Source: JANQKX01 sp039028695
GTDB lineage: Bacteria; Pseudomonadota; Alphaproteobacteria; Kiloniellales; Kiloniellaceae
DNA length: 64,000 bases
Direction of reading: 5' to 3'
Assembly (NCBI GenBank): GCA_039028695.1
Contig: JBCCHN010000009.1
Coordinates: 1 to 64,000, forward strand
A model generated the notes under the pieces. That model searched no databases. It saw nothing but the letters and a program-made list of their open reading frames with translations, and was not told where the DNA came from. The first letter of the stretch is position 1, and each line of letters begins with the position of its first letter. A program made the translations under genes and the position numbers. Below are positions 52,126 through 60,783 of the stretch, in pieces.

Positions 52126-55100
52126 ATGGGTCAAGCACGCTTAGCGGTCGATATCGGCGGTACCTTTACGGATGTGGTGCTGGAAAAGGCGGGGCAATAT
52201 CACGCCCGCAAGGTTCTCACCACACCGGAAAATCCTTCTCTCGGGTTCTTGGACGGAACCCATCAGGTTTTGCAGGACACAGGGACATCCCCGTCCGAGA
52301 TCGGCTTGATTTTGCACGGCACCACCCTTGCCACCAATGCCTTGATCGAGCGCAAGGGGGCCAAGACGGCTCTGGTGGTGACAGAAGGGCATCGGGACTC
52401 GCTCGAAATCGCTTACGAGAACCGTTTCGATCAGTATGATATCAACGCCGAGCGTCCCCGGCCCCTGGTGCCCCGCTTTTTGCGCTGGCCGGTCCGCGAG
52501 CGGGTGGACTGGCGCGGCGAGGTTTTGATGCCCTTGGACGGGGCGAGTGTTGAGGCCCTCGTCGCGAAAATTCAAGACCATCAGATTGAAAGCTTGGCCA
52601 TCGGTCTTTTGCATGCTTATGCCAATCCCGCTCATGAGGAGCAGGTGGCCGAGCTTCTGCAACGGGCCTGCCCCGAAGTGCAAATTTCCCTGGCCTCCCA
52701 GGTTTGTCCCGAGGTGCGGGAATACGAGCGCCTCTCAACGACCTGTGCCAACGCCTATGTGCGCCCCCTTATGTCCGGCTACTTGTCCGAGCTGACCGCC
52801 AGCCTGGATGCGCGAGGCTTTACCGCGCCCTGCCTGCTCATGACATCGGGCGGCAATCTAGTGACCTTGGAAACGGCGGCGGCCTTTCCCGTGCGGCTGA
52901 TTGAATCGGGGCCGGCAGGCGGTGCCATTCTGGCCAGCGCCATGGCCAGAGACTTGGGCGAGGACCGGGTCGTTTCCTTCGACATGGGCGGAACGACGGC
53001 GAAAATATGCCTGATTGACGAGGGTGAGCCCTTGCTGTCGCGAACTTTCGAGGTGGATCGGGCCCACCGTTTTATGAAAGGTAGCGGTCTTCCGGTGAAA
53101 ATCCCGGTGGTCGAAATGGTCGAAATCGGAGCCGGCGGCGGCTCGGTGGCACAGGTTGATGGCCTAAAGCGCCTGACTGTAGGGCCGGAAAGTGCCGGAT
53201 CCGATCCGGGCCCGGCCTGTTACGGGCGGGGCGGGCAAAAGCCCACGGTGACCGATGCCAACTTGGTCATGGGTCGCTTGGCGGCCAAGGACTTTGCCGG
53301 GGGCAGTTTCGATCTTTCCGAAGGGCTGGCGGAAAGTTGCCTGTTAGAGGATGTGGGCAACCCGCTCGGTCTCGATGCGCGGGGTGCGGCCCAAGGCGTC
53401 ATCGAGATCGTGGATGAAAACATGGCCAGCGCCGCGCGTGTCCATGCTGTCGAACGAGGCAAGGAAATCGCCGACCGCACCATGATCGCTTTTGGCGGCG
53501 CGGCACCTCTCCATGCCACCCGATTGGCGGAAAAGCTGGGTATCGAAAAGGTCGTCGTGCCTGCCAATGCGGGTGTGGGATCGGCGGTCGGGTTTTTGCA
53601 GGCGCCGATTGCTTACGAGGTTGTGCGCAGTCGCTATATGAAGCTGGCCGAATTTGATGCGGACCGCCTCAATGCTCTTTTCCAGGAGATGCGCAGCGAG
53701 GCCGAGGCGATCGTCCGACTCGGCGCGCCGAACGAGGCTTTGATTGAACAGCGCCATGCCTATGCCCGCTATTTAGGTCAAGGGCACGAGATCAAGATCG
53801 CTTTGCCCGATGGAAAGCTCAAGGCCGGTGATTTCCAGGCCCTTCTGGAGACCTTTGAGCAAGAATATGCTGCACAGTATCACCGTACGGTGCCCGGATC
53901 GGAAGTTGAGGTACTGACCTGGTCCTTGACCCTCTCAACTGCCAGACCATTGCCGAACGAAGATTACATAGACGCGCCGTCCCGGGTTGAGGCGGAGGCC
54001 TCAGGCAAGCGGGAGATGCTGTTCCCCGGCGCCGGTGAGACAGCAGCGGCCAAGGTCTTTGCCCGCGCCGATTTGGCACCGGGAAGCTTCCTGGCAGGCC
54101 CCGCCGTCATTACCGAAGCGCAAACCACCACCGTGGTGGCTTCTGGTTACGAGGCAAGCATAAACCGGCGCGGCGATCTCATCCTCACCCGCCAGGCTGA
54201 CGCGGCCGCCCAAGCCCAGTCGGCCAGCGAGATGGGAACCATCGAAAAGCAGGTCATGTGGAACCGCATGATCTCCATCGTGGAGGAACAGGCCCAAGCT
54301 CTGATTCGCACGGCTTTTTCTACCTCCGTGCGCGAGGCGGGAGACCTATCCGCCGGTATCTTTGACAGAAAGGGTCGCATGCTGGCCCAGGCGGTGACGG
54401 GGACACCGGGCCACGTCAATGCCATGGCGGCCTCGGTGAACTACTTCATCGATCACATCAAGCTCGAGCAGATGCATGAGGGCGATGTTTATGTGACCAA
54501 CGATCCATGGATGGGGACGGGACACCTATTCGACTTTACCGTGGTAACACCGGCCTTCCGCGAGGGCCGCGTAATCGCCCTTTTCGCCGCCACCGTTCAC
54601 GTGGTGGATATCGGCGGCCGCGGCTTTGGCCCTGACGCCGGTCAGGTCTATGAGGAGGGACTCTGCATTCCCATCCTCCCCCTCTTCAGCGCCGGGGTTG
54701 CGAACCAGACCCTCTTTGAGATTGTGAAGGCCAATGTGCGCGAGCCCGTTCAGGTGGTTGGCGACCTTTATTCTCTTGCCTCCAGCAACGATGTGGGGGT
54801 GGCGCGTCTCCTAGAGATGATGGCCGAGTTTGGCTTGAGTCATCTTGAAGTCATCGGCGAGTACCTCGTTGAACGGTCCTACGAAGCCATGATGTCGGAA
54901 ATTCAGACCCTGAAACCGGGGCGTTACCGTAACGCGGTCGACTTGGACGGCTATGATAAACCCCTCCGTTTGGAGGCGGAAATGTGCGTCGGCCCCGACG
55001 GTGTGGACATCGATTTCACCGGCACCTCACCGGTGTCGTCCTTCGGCATTAACGTGCCGCTCACCTATACTCAGGCCTATGCCTCTTTCGGGGTGCGCAG

Positions 55101-55884
55101 CGTTGTTGGCTCGGCGGTGCCCAACAATGCGGGTTCCTTGGCGCCCATTCGAGCAAACGCTCCCGAGGGCTGCATCCTAAACGCGCCGCGCCCCTCGGCG
55201 GTGGCGATCCGCCACGTGATCGGGCAAATGCTGCCGGATCTGGTTCTGGGGTGCTTGGATCAAGCCGTGCCGGGTCGCGTGCCCGCCGAAGGCAGTGCCA
55301 GCTTGTGGAACCCCATGATGTCTGGCGGCCATGGGATCGTGGGTGACAGCGATTATGGATCAGCGGACCCTTTTTCCGTGACCATCTTCCATTCCGGCGG
55401 AACTGGCGCGCGGCCCTCGGGTGACGGCCTCTCGGCAACCGCTTTCCCGTCGGGTGTGCGCAATACCCCCGTGGAGATCACGGAAACCATTGCCCCTCTC
55501 ACCCTTTGGCGCAAAGAGTATCGCCCAGATTCCGGCGGCGCTGGGCGCTATCGTGGTGGTTTGGGCCAAGTTATTGAAATCGAGCATAAACAGCAGGCGC
55601 CCTTTGCGGTGTTTGCTCTCTTCGAGCGGATCGAAAATCCTGCCCGAGGCCGGCACGGCGGCCTCTCTGGTCAAGGCGGGCGAATCGCCCTTGCCGATGG
55701 TGGAAAACTAAAAGGGATGGGCAAGCAAATCATTCCGCCAGGGCAGCGCCTGGTCTTGGAGCTGCCGGGCGGTGCGGGCTACGGCGCTCCTGAGGGTCGC
55801 GCCGCCGAGGCCTTATCCGAGGACTTGCGGAACGAGTTGGTCTCACCCAAGGCCGCCAAAGACCTCTACGGCCATAGTGGATAG
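52126..55884 (+). CDS. Fused HyuA-HyuB hydantoinase/5-oxoprolinase-type ATPase, copy 2
   Basis: A 1252-aa paralogue of copy 1 with the same fused layout. HyuA motifs are LAVDIGGTFTDVVLE, HGTTLATNALIERKG, SGPAGGAILASA and SFDMGGTTAKICL. HyuB motifs (from about 700) are VEEQAQALIRTAFSTSVRE, GTPGHVNAMAA and TNDPWMGTGHLFD. The two copies differ widely in their central and C-terminal parts, and this one has a longer insert before the final block (NPMMSGGHGIVGDSDYG). They are therefore old duplicates or separate imports, not a recent copy. Strong GGGAGGGAG before ATG. Substrate unknown. Confidence 0.92.
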   Translation: MGQARLAVDIGGTFTDVVLEKAGQYHARKVLTTPENPSLGFLDGTHQVLQDTGTSPSEIGLILHGTTLATNALIERKGAKTALVVTEGHRDSLEIAYENRFDQYDINAERPRPLVPRFLRWPVRERVDWRGEVLMPLDGASVEALVAKIQDHQIESLAIGLLHAYANPAHEEQVAELLQRACPEVQISLASQVCPEVREYERLSTTCANAYVRPLMSGYLSELTASLDARGFTAPCLLMTSGGNLVTLETAAAFPVRLIESGPAGGAILASAMARDLGEDRVVSFDMGGTTAKICLIDEGEPLLSRTFEVDRAHRFMKGSGLPVKIPVVEMVEIGAGGGSVAQVDGLKRLTVGPESAGSDPGPACYGRGGQKPTVTDANLVMGRLAAKDFAGGSFDLSEGLAESCLLEDVGNPLGLDARGAAQGVIEIVDENMASAARVHAVERGKEIADRTMIAFGGAAPLHATRLAEKLGIEKVVVPANAGVGSAVGFLQAPIAYEVVRSRYMKLAEFDADRLNALFQEMRSEAEAIVRLGAPNEALIEQRHAYARYLGQGHEIKIALPDGKLKAGDFQALLETFEQEYAAQYHRTVPGSEVEVLTWSLTLSTARPLPNEDYIDAPSRVEAEASGKREMLFPGAGETAAAKVFARADLAPGSFLAGPAVITEAQTTTVVASGYEASINRRGDLILTRQADAAAQAQSASEMGTIEKQVMWNRMISIVEEQAQALIRTAFSTSVREAGDLSAGIFDRKGRMLAQAVTGTPGHVNAMAASVNYFIDHIKLEQMHEGDVYVTNDPWMGTGHLFDFTVVTPAFREGRVIALFAATVHVVDIGGRGFGPDAGQVYEEGLCIPILPLFSAGVANQTLFEIVKANVREPVQVVGDLYSLASSNDVGVARLLEMMAEFGLSHLEVIGEYLVERSYEAMMSEIQTLKPGRYRNAVDLDGYDKPLRLEAEMCVGPDGVDIDFTGTSPVSSFGINVPLTYTQAYASFGVRSVVGSAVPNNAGSLAPIRANAPEGCILNAPRPSAVAIRHVIGQMLPDLVLGCLDQAVPGRVPAEGSASLWNPMMSGGHGIVGDSDYGSADPFSVTIFHSGGTGARPSGDGLSATAFPSGVRNTPVEITETIAPLTLWRKEYRPDSGGAGRYRGGLGQVIEIEHKQQAPFAVFALFERIENPARGRHGGLSGQGGRIALADGGKLKGMGKQIIPPGQRLVLELPGGAGYGAPEGRAAEALSEDLRNELVSPKAAKDLYGHSG

Positions 55885-55899
55885 TTATTGGGGGGATAG

Positions 55900-56502
55900 C
55901 TAGGTCTCTTCGGCACCTTTCGCGGAGCTTTCGTCGTAAAAGCCCACCCTGTCGCCGGCCAGGCTGACTCCCAGGCCGTTTAAAAGGCGGTTGGAATAGT
56001 TGAAATAGGCGCAGACCTGGTTGACCTCTAGGATCTCGCCATCATCGGCGCCGGCTTGCCTGGCGGCTTGAATGTCTTCCTCGATCATTTTTCCGGGCGC
56101 GACCGTCAGTTTATGAGCGTACTGAAGCAGAGCCAGCTCCTTGCCTTGGAAGATTCGCTCGGGCTCTTCCGCCTTGAGGGCATCAAAAATCGCCTGGGCC
56201 CGCTCGTCATCTCCAATGAGACGCCGGGCATTGTCGAAATGGTGTGTCAGGCTATAGAGGCAGTCGTTGGCCATGGAGACGATACAAGCGACCGTTTCCA
56301 GGAACCACAAGGGCAGGCAGTTGTTTTCGTGATGTAGGACCGAGCGATATAGCACCACATGGCCCTTCATCGTGTGAGGCCGTAGGCTGTGTACCCGCAT
56401 CACGTTATCGACCGTGCCGTGGGGTGTTTGCACCAGGTCGTACATCTCACGAAGCTCGCCGCTGGCCTTTTCCACGGGGACCATTTCAATCCATGCCGAC
56501 AT
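55900..56502 (-). CDS. Carboxymuconolactone decarboxylase/AhpD-like protein
   Basis: A 200-aa all-helical protein of the CMD/AhpD superfamily, close to the peroxidase-related group (MRVHSLRPHTMKGHVVLYRSVLHHEN, ending in NLGLGVSLAG-like NGLGVSLAGDR). The active-site helix reads ETVACIVSMANDCLYSLTHH. The usual CxxC is here CLYS, so only the first cysteine remains, with the following His kept. A thiol-disulphide peroxidase role is thus doubtful. It ends convergent to hydantoinase copy 2, 15 bases away, and might belong to the same function. AGGAG precedes ATG 56502. Confidence 0.78.
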   Translation of the reverse strand: MSAWIEMVPVEKASGELREMYDLVQTPHGTVDNVMRVHSLRPHTMKGHVVLYRSVLHHENNCLPLWFLETVACIVSMANDCLYSLTHHFDNARRLIGDDERAQAIFDALKAEEPERIFQGKELALLQYAHKLTVAPGKMIEEDIQAARQAGADDGEILEVNQVCAYFNYSNRLLNGLGVSLAGDRVGFYDESSAKGAEET

Positions 56503-56567
56503 ACCCTACTCCTTGCTGAAAAAAGGGGAGTCTCTTTTTAGGGCGTCGGTCAGGCTTTGACCAAGGC

Positions 56568-57128
56568 TTATCTGCGCGAGATGGAATCCGCTTGAAAGCC
56601 CCAAAGGCCGAAGCCCCTTGATCGGGCGATCCGCTCAAGCGCATGGTATTCGAAGGGCGCGCCGGGTAAGGCCAAGGCCCAGCCCTTGCGCAGCAGATAG
56701 GCGCCCAGGTCGATGCGGTCATCTCGCCCGCCGTCCCCCTTGACCGCGCAGAAGGCGGCAATCGCACCGCCCTTTAGTCGCACTTTTTGATCGCAGTAGA
56801 CAAAGCCACGAATGATGAAATCCAGGGCCACTGCGGCGCGGGAGCCGCATTGGACAGGACGAATGTTGGTTTGGCAATACTTGCCGGTCTTGGGAATGTG
56901 GATGCCGTAGAGAAAAACCCTTTGGCCGCCCACCTTCAAACTGGCGTCAGGCAGGACCTGTGCTCGGCGGGCACTGCTGGCCTCAAGAGCAGCGGGCCAA
57001 AGTGTGGCCGTGGTCAGGCTGGCCAAAAAAAAGACAATGGCGACGGGAGCTAAGGCCCTGAGCCTTATAGCATCACGCCAGTAGTTTAAACGCGCAGCAC
57101 AAGAGGGCCTGAGGCTCACAGTGGACAT
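56568..57128 (-). CDS. Degenerate SNase-like (thermonuclease fold) secreted protein
   Basis: A protein of 186 aa from ATG 57128 (199 aa from GTG 57167). A hydrophobic export segment near residues 29-45 (PVAIVFFLASLTTATL) precedes a staphylococcal nuclease-like OB fold: ASLKVGGQRVFLYGIHIPK, GSRAAVALDFI, LGAYLLRKGWALALP and ARSRGFGLWGF. The catalytic residues of active nucleases are not kept: the DxPE position reads HIPK, and the arginine expected before the third strand is absent (GGAIAAFCA). Cysteines in KYCQ, VQCG, VYCD and FCAV could form disulphides. It probably binds rather than cuts nucleic acid. It follows pqiB by 85 bases. Confidence 0.72.
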   Translation of the reverse strand: MSTVSLRPSCAARLNYWRDAIRLRALAPVAIVFFLASLTTATLWPAALEASSARRAQVLPDASLKVGGQRVFLYGIHIPKTGKYCQTNIRPVQCGSRAAVALDFIIRGFVYCDQKVRLKGGAIAAFCAVKGDGGRDDRIDLGAYLLRKGWALALPGAPFEYHALERIARSRGFGLWGFQADSISRR

Positions 57129-57213
57129 CAGAAAAGTGTAGAACTTTTGCCCGCCAAATCGAATCACTTTTGTCGGCGTATTGGGATAATCTCCGAATTA
57201 CCCTATCCGGTTC

Positions 57214-58872
57214 CTAGTTCGACTCTTTTAATTGGCGGATTTTGCCGGCCTTGGCGTCAACTTCGAGGGAAACCTCTTGGTCTAGCCAATAGGCGGTTAC
57301 GTAGAAATAGTTGCCCTTTTTGTCGATTTTTTCGATGTCGCTGAAGCCCAAATCAATCAGGTGATCGCGCAAGGTTTCGGTGCTGGGCCCCAAGTTTGAG
57401 GCCGGCAAGGTGATAGCGGTCGGTATGGGAGGCGCAGCCGGCGCCACGTTAGCAGCTTCCGGTGCTACATTGGCACTATCGCTGGCCTCGCCGTCATCTG
57501 CCGCTTGCGCGGTTCCAGCAGAGCCGGAGCCGCTGGCCGACGTGGATCCTTCATTGGCGCTGGGCGAAATCTGGTCGTAATCCGTCGCCGGCAAGGTGAT
57601 TTGGGGCGCCCAGTTGTGCCATTCCTCTTGCGGCTTGGGATAGAGGTTAAAGCGATGGCCGGCGTTTACCGGGTTGCCGTCCTTGGGCGGCGTCGCCAGG
57701 GCAATCCCGCCGCCAACAAGGCTGCGCAGGGATTCCACGTCAATGGATACGCCAGAAAAGATCCCAAAATGGGCATCCAGGCCGCTGGCGTTCCAAAACA
57801 CCGTGTTGTCGCGGATCAGGTCCTGGTATGATGGATATATGAGGGCCCTGATTTCCACCGTGGCCGCATTTTGGGCCAATCTAATGTCCTGAATGGTTCC
57901 CACCTCAAATTCACGATAGTAAATCGGATCTCCGGTAGAAATCGCGCCGAGCTTTTCCGCAAAGAGCAGGATGACCAGGCCGGGCGGATGGTTTATCTGC
58001 AAAAGCAACTCGGTGGGTTGGTCCGGATGGAGGCGGAAGTTGGTTCCGTTTTTTACCGTATCGCCGGGATCTGGCGGGTTCGCGAATGCGACCCCGCCGG
58101 CCAAAATCGCTTCTACGGACTGAAAATCGACCGACGCATTGAACAGATCTTTTAGGTTAAAGTCGACGCCGCTGGCGTTCCAAAAAACGGTGTGTTCGCG
58201 AACCAGGTGTGCGTATTTGGGCGAGATACTTGCAAAAATTTTGACGTTAGTGCCATCGTCGTTCAATCGGGCTTGAGTTATCTTCCCGACGGTGACCTCA
58301 CGAAAGAGGACCGGGTCTCCGGGTCGCACCGACGCCAAAGTGGGCGAATGCAGCTCGATAATCAGGCTCTTATCATCGACTTCCGCGATCGGGGCCGTTT
58401 TCAGACCGACAAACTGGGTCGCCTTTTTGTTGGTGCTGGGATCCGGCTCGGCCGCCAAGTAGCTGCCTGAGGCTATGGTGCTCAGGCCCGAGACCCGCGT
58501 AAGGGAGATTTCCGGGCGGACGATCCAGAATTTACTGCCCTCCTCGGCCAGATTACGGGCTGATGCCTTGAGGCGGGCCGTGACCACTACCTTCGTCAGA
58601 TCATCGTTCAGGCCGATGGAGGTGACGGTGCCTACCTTGACGCCGCGGTAGCGGATATCCGCATCGTCCTTGATGCCGATGCCATCCTCGAAAAGAATTG
58701 TGATTTCCGGACCTCGGCTGGTCACGGTGTCGAGCACCAGCCATGCCGCAATGGCTGCGGCAACAAGGGGCACCAGCCAGACGACGGGAAACTTGCTACG
58801 CGGCTTGATCAGCGCTTTGGGTGGACTGTCTGATCCCAAGTTTTCCCTTGGGCCGGGAACGGTATCGCTCAC
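57214..58872 (-). CDS. pqiB: PqiB-type MCE protein
   Basis: A 552-aa membrane-anchored periplasmic protein with one N-terminal transmembrane helix (VVWLVPLVAAAIAAWLVLD, about 29-47) and three MCE domains. The domains lie near 58-145 (DIRYRGVKVGTVTSIGLND), 165-225 (GDPVLFREVTVGKITQARL) and 285-345 (GDPIYYREFEVGTIQDIRL). PqiB hexamers form a tube that is thought to carry lipids between inner and outer membranes. The C-terminal 130 residues are Ala/Ser-rich and then a short PepSY-like tail (LGFSDIEKIDKKGNYFYVTA). It follows pqiA by ten bases. No pqiC lipoprotein gene follows. Confidence 0.93.
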   Translation of the reverse strand: MSDTVPGPRENLGSDSPPKALIKPRSKFPVVWLVPLVAAAIAAWLVLDTVTSRGPEITILFEDGIGIKDDADIRYRGVKVGTVTSIGLNDDLTKVVVTARLKASARNLAEEGSKFWIVRPEISLTRVSGLSTIASGSYLAAEPDPSTNKKATQFVGLKTAPIAEVDDKSLIIELHSPTLASVRPGDPVLFREVTVGKITQARLNDDGTNVKIFASISPKYAHLVREHTVFWNASGVDFNLKDLFNASVDFQSVEAILAGGVAFANPPDPGDTVKNGTNFRLHPDQPTELLLQINHPPGLVILLFAEKLGAISTGDPIYYREFEVGTIQDIRLAQNAATVEIRALIYPSYQDLIRDNTVFWNASGLDAHFGIFSGVSIDVESLRSLVGGGIALATPPKDGNPVNAGHRFNLYPKPQEEWHNWAPQITLPATDYDQISPSANEGSTSASGSGSAGTAQAADDGEASDSANVAPEAANVAPAAPPIPTAITLPASNLGPSTETLRDHLIDLGFSDIEKIDKKGNYFYVTAYWLDQEVSLEVDAKAGKIRQLKESN

Positions 58873-58882
58873 GCCAGATTCC

Positions 58883-59665
58883 TCATGCCAATTCTTCTTT
58901 TTCGCAGGCCGCCAGTTTTCGCTGGGTCTCGTCAGCCCCGTTTTTCCAAATCAATTTGGGGTCAAAGCTGTTTGCCGCGAAGATTGTCAGGACCACGACG
59001 GCGGCAAAGGCCAGGCTCCCCAATCCAGGCTCGACGGTGGCCAGTTGGCCCAACTTGACGACCGCGACCAATATCGACAGCAAAAAAACGTCCAGCATGG
59101 ACCAACGCCCGATGACATCGATAAAGCGAAACATTTGCGTTCGGCGTTTGAGCCAAAGATCCCAACGGATGGTCGCCACCAAAAACAAGAGACCCAGAAT
59201 CTTGATCAGCGGAATGGCGATGCTGGCTAGGAAAACCAAGATGGCGATAGGCCACATGCCGGCCTTGGCCAAAGCGACCACACCGGTCCAGATCGTGTCG
59301 GCCTGGCTGGCGCCGAAGAATTCCATCGTCAAAATCGGATAGAGGTTGGCCGGTACGTAGAGGATCAACGCAGCCAGTGAGAGAGCAAAGGTGCGACTCA
59401 AGCTTTCCGCTTTGTATTTGCTGAGTTCCGCCCCGCAGCGTTGGCAGACCGACCGGTGTCCCTCGGGCACAGCCACAGTCTCGTGGAGGAGGTCGCAGGT
59501 CCGGCAGGCCACAAGGTTTGCAAGGGTGGCTGAAGCCGAAGTTCCGGCTTCCCTTAGTGATTCCCTCCCGAGTGACTCCTCCTTGAGCCTTTCCAACGTC
59601 AAGCCTCCATCGTTGTTGGTCCGGCACCACAGCTCATATTGCTGCCTCGCCAGGCGTGCCTTCAC
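58883..59665 (-). CDS. pqiA: PqiA-type integral membrane protein
   Basis: A 260-aa protein with a single PqiA unit. After a variable 50-residue start, a zinc ribbon with two CxxC pairs (VACRTCDLL and SVCQRCGAEL) is followed by four membrane helices (LSLAALILYVPANLYPIL, then MWPIAILVFLASIAIPLIKI and others). E. coli PqiA has two such units; the single form is common in Alphaproteobacteria. It is the inner membrane partner of PqiB in lipid transport. The 253 bases upstream, up to the divergent HTH gene, become very AT-rich. Confidence 0.9.
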   Translation of the reverse strand: MKARLARQQYELWCRTNNDGGLTLERLKEESLGRESLREAGTSASATLANLVACRTCDLLHETVAVPEGHRSVCQRCGAELSKYKAESLSRTFALSLAALILYVPANLYPILTMEFFGASQADTIWTGVVALAKAGMWPIAILVFLASIAIPLIKILGLLFLVATIRWDLWLKRRTQMFRFIDVIGRWSMLDVFLLSILVAVVKLGQLATVEPGLGSLAFAAVVVLTIFAANSFDPKLIWKNGADETQRKLAACEKEELA

Positions 59666-59830
59666 GAAGGTAGGAGTATTCTGAATCTGGCAAGCCTAGG
59701 GCGCAACGATTTAATGACGAAAGCTTTAGAACGGCCATCCTGGCGCCTGCGGAAGAACCTTGGATAACGATCCGCTCAGACCGAATAGTCTAGGCAAAAG
59801 GCTGCCGGCCTAAAGGTCGTTATTTGGAAA

Positions 59831-59857
59831 CTATCAATCGATTTTGGTTCTTGATAG
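59831..59857. promoter_or_regulatory. Inverted repeat upstream of the HTH gene
   Basis: CTATCAA (59831-59837) and TTGATAG (59851-59857) are perfect inverted repeats with a 13-base spacer, in an AT-rich stretch 61 bases before ATG 59918. A possible autoregulatory site of the HTH protein. Confidence 0.3.
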
Positions 59858-59917
59858 CGACAAAAAAACCAACTAAAAAATAAGAAAAAAACGGCCAATT
59901 TAGATATAGGAAAAATT

Positions 59918-60478
59918 ATGTATTTAACTGTTTCAGAAGCGGCTCGATTTCTATCGATTACAGAAAATGCGGTACGAAATCGAGTAAAAAGAGGCAGTTT
60001 GCCAGCAGTAAAAGCCAAGAGCTTAGCAGATCAACGAGGTCAACAAGTGCTGGCTGAAGTGCCACTAGAGGCGTTAGAAAATAGATCATTGAAGACCAAA
60101 TTTTCGACCAATTTAGAGACTAAAAATTCAGCTAATAATGAACTGGATAATCTCGAAGTCGTTATTGCCTATCAAAAGCGTCGGATCGACGACCTGCAAG
60201 CTGAGAGAAAGCGTCTCAACGACCTGGTGACCCAACAACTGGACCTTTTGGCACAAGAAGCCCGATGGCGAGAGGCACTGCAGGAAAAGATTGATCTCTT
60301 GTTGAGCCAAACGGAGGTCCATACCCCCGCGGCCGCATCATCGTTTAATCCAATGGCGGCACCAGGCGCCGATGGCCAGGCACTGCAACAGGCCCGTGCA
60401 GAATTGGAAAACCAGCTTAAACCCGCCCTGAGCCGGATTTTGGAGGCTCTCGCCAAGTTACCGTCCGAACAAAAATAA
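59918..60478 (+). CDS. Excisionase-like HTH protein with coiled coil
   Basis: A 186-aa protein. Residues 1-35 (MYLTVSEAARFLSITENAVR then NRVKRGSLPAVKAKS) form an excisionase/MerR-type helix-turn-helix. Residues about 75-130 form a coiled coil (VVIAYQKRRIDDLQAERKRLND), then comes a loose Ala/Pro/Gly segment and a final helix. The first third of the gene is AT-rich and the rest is closer to the genome average. This layout is seen in plasmid, phage and island DNA-binding proteins. AGGA precedes the ATG. It is flanked by homopurine runs and has no other mobile gene beside it. Confidence 0.65.
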   Translation: MYLTVSEAARFLSITENAVRNRVKRGSLPAVKAKSLADQRGQQVLAEVPLEALENRSLKTKFSTNLETKNSANNELDNLEVVIAYQKRRIDDLQAERKRLNDLVTQQLDLLAQEARWREALQEKIDLLLSQTEVHTPAAASSFNPMAAPGADGQALQQARAELENQLKPALSRILEALAKLPSEQK

Positions 60479-60783
60479 ACTGACCGGTCCGTTTATCGTT
60501 TGAATTGATCGATGCTAAAAGAATGAATTTGGCAGTCGCATTGCAATTGGGATCGGGCCAGGGAAGGGCGCTTTAGATAAGCGCCCGGCTTTATCTGGGC
60601 AGTGCTTTCTCCAATCAATGTGATACAAGAAAGTTAGGGTGATCTAACGACAAGGCCAGCGGCGCACAGTGCGATGCCCGTGACCTCGGTGCCAATATAT
60701 GGATTGGCAAAATGATTGCAGCCAAGACCGTTTCGTCAATTTGATCGGTAGTTGGCAGGGGCAGATTTTCGGGAGGAAAAGGG
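60479..60783. other. Gap between HTH gene and aminotransferase gene
   Basis: 305 bases without a supported gene. It contains the hairpin described at 60566. Otherwise I see no clear promoter pair for the aminotransferase gene, which is preceded by GGGAGGAAAAGGG just before its TTG start. Confidence 0.5.
60566..60590 (+). terminator. Hairpin, possible terminator of the HTH gene
   Basis: GGGCGCTT (60566-60573) pairs perfectly with AAGCGCCC (60579-60586) around TAGAT. Only a weak T-rich tail follows (GGCTTTAT), so termination may be partial. Confidence 0.45.
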
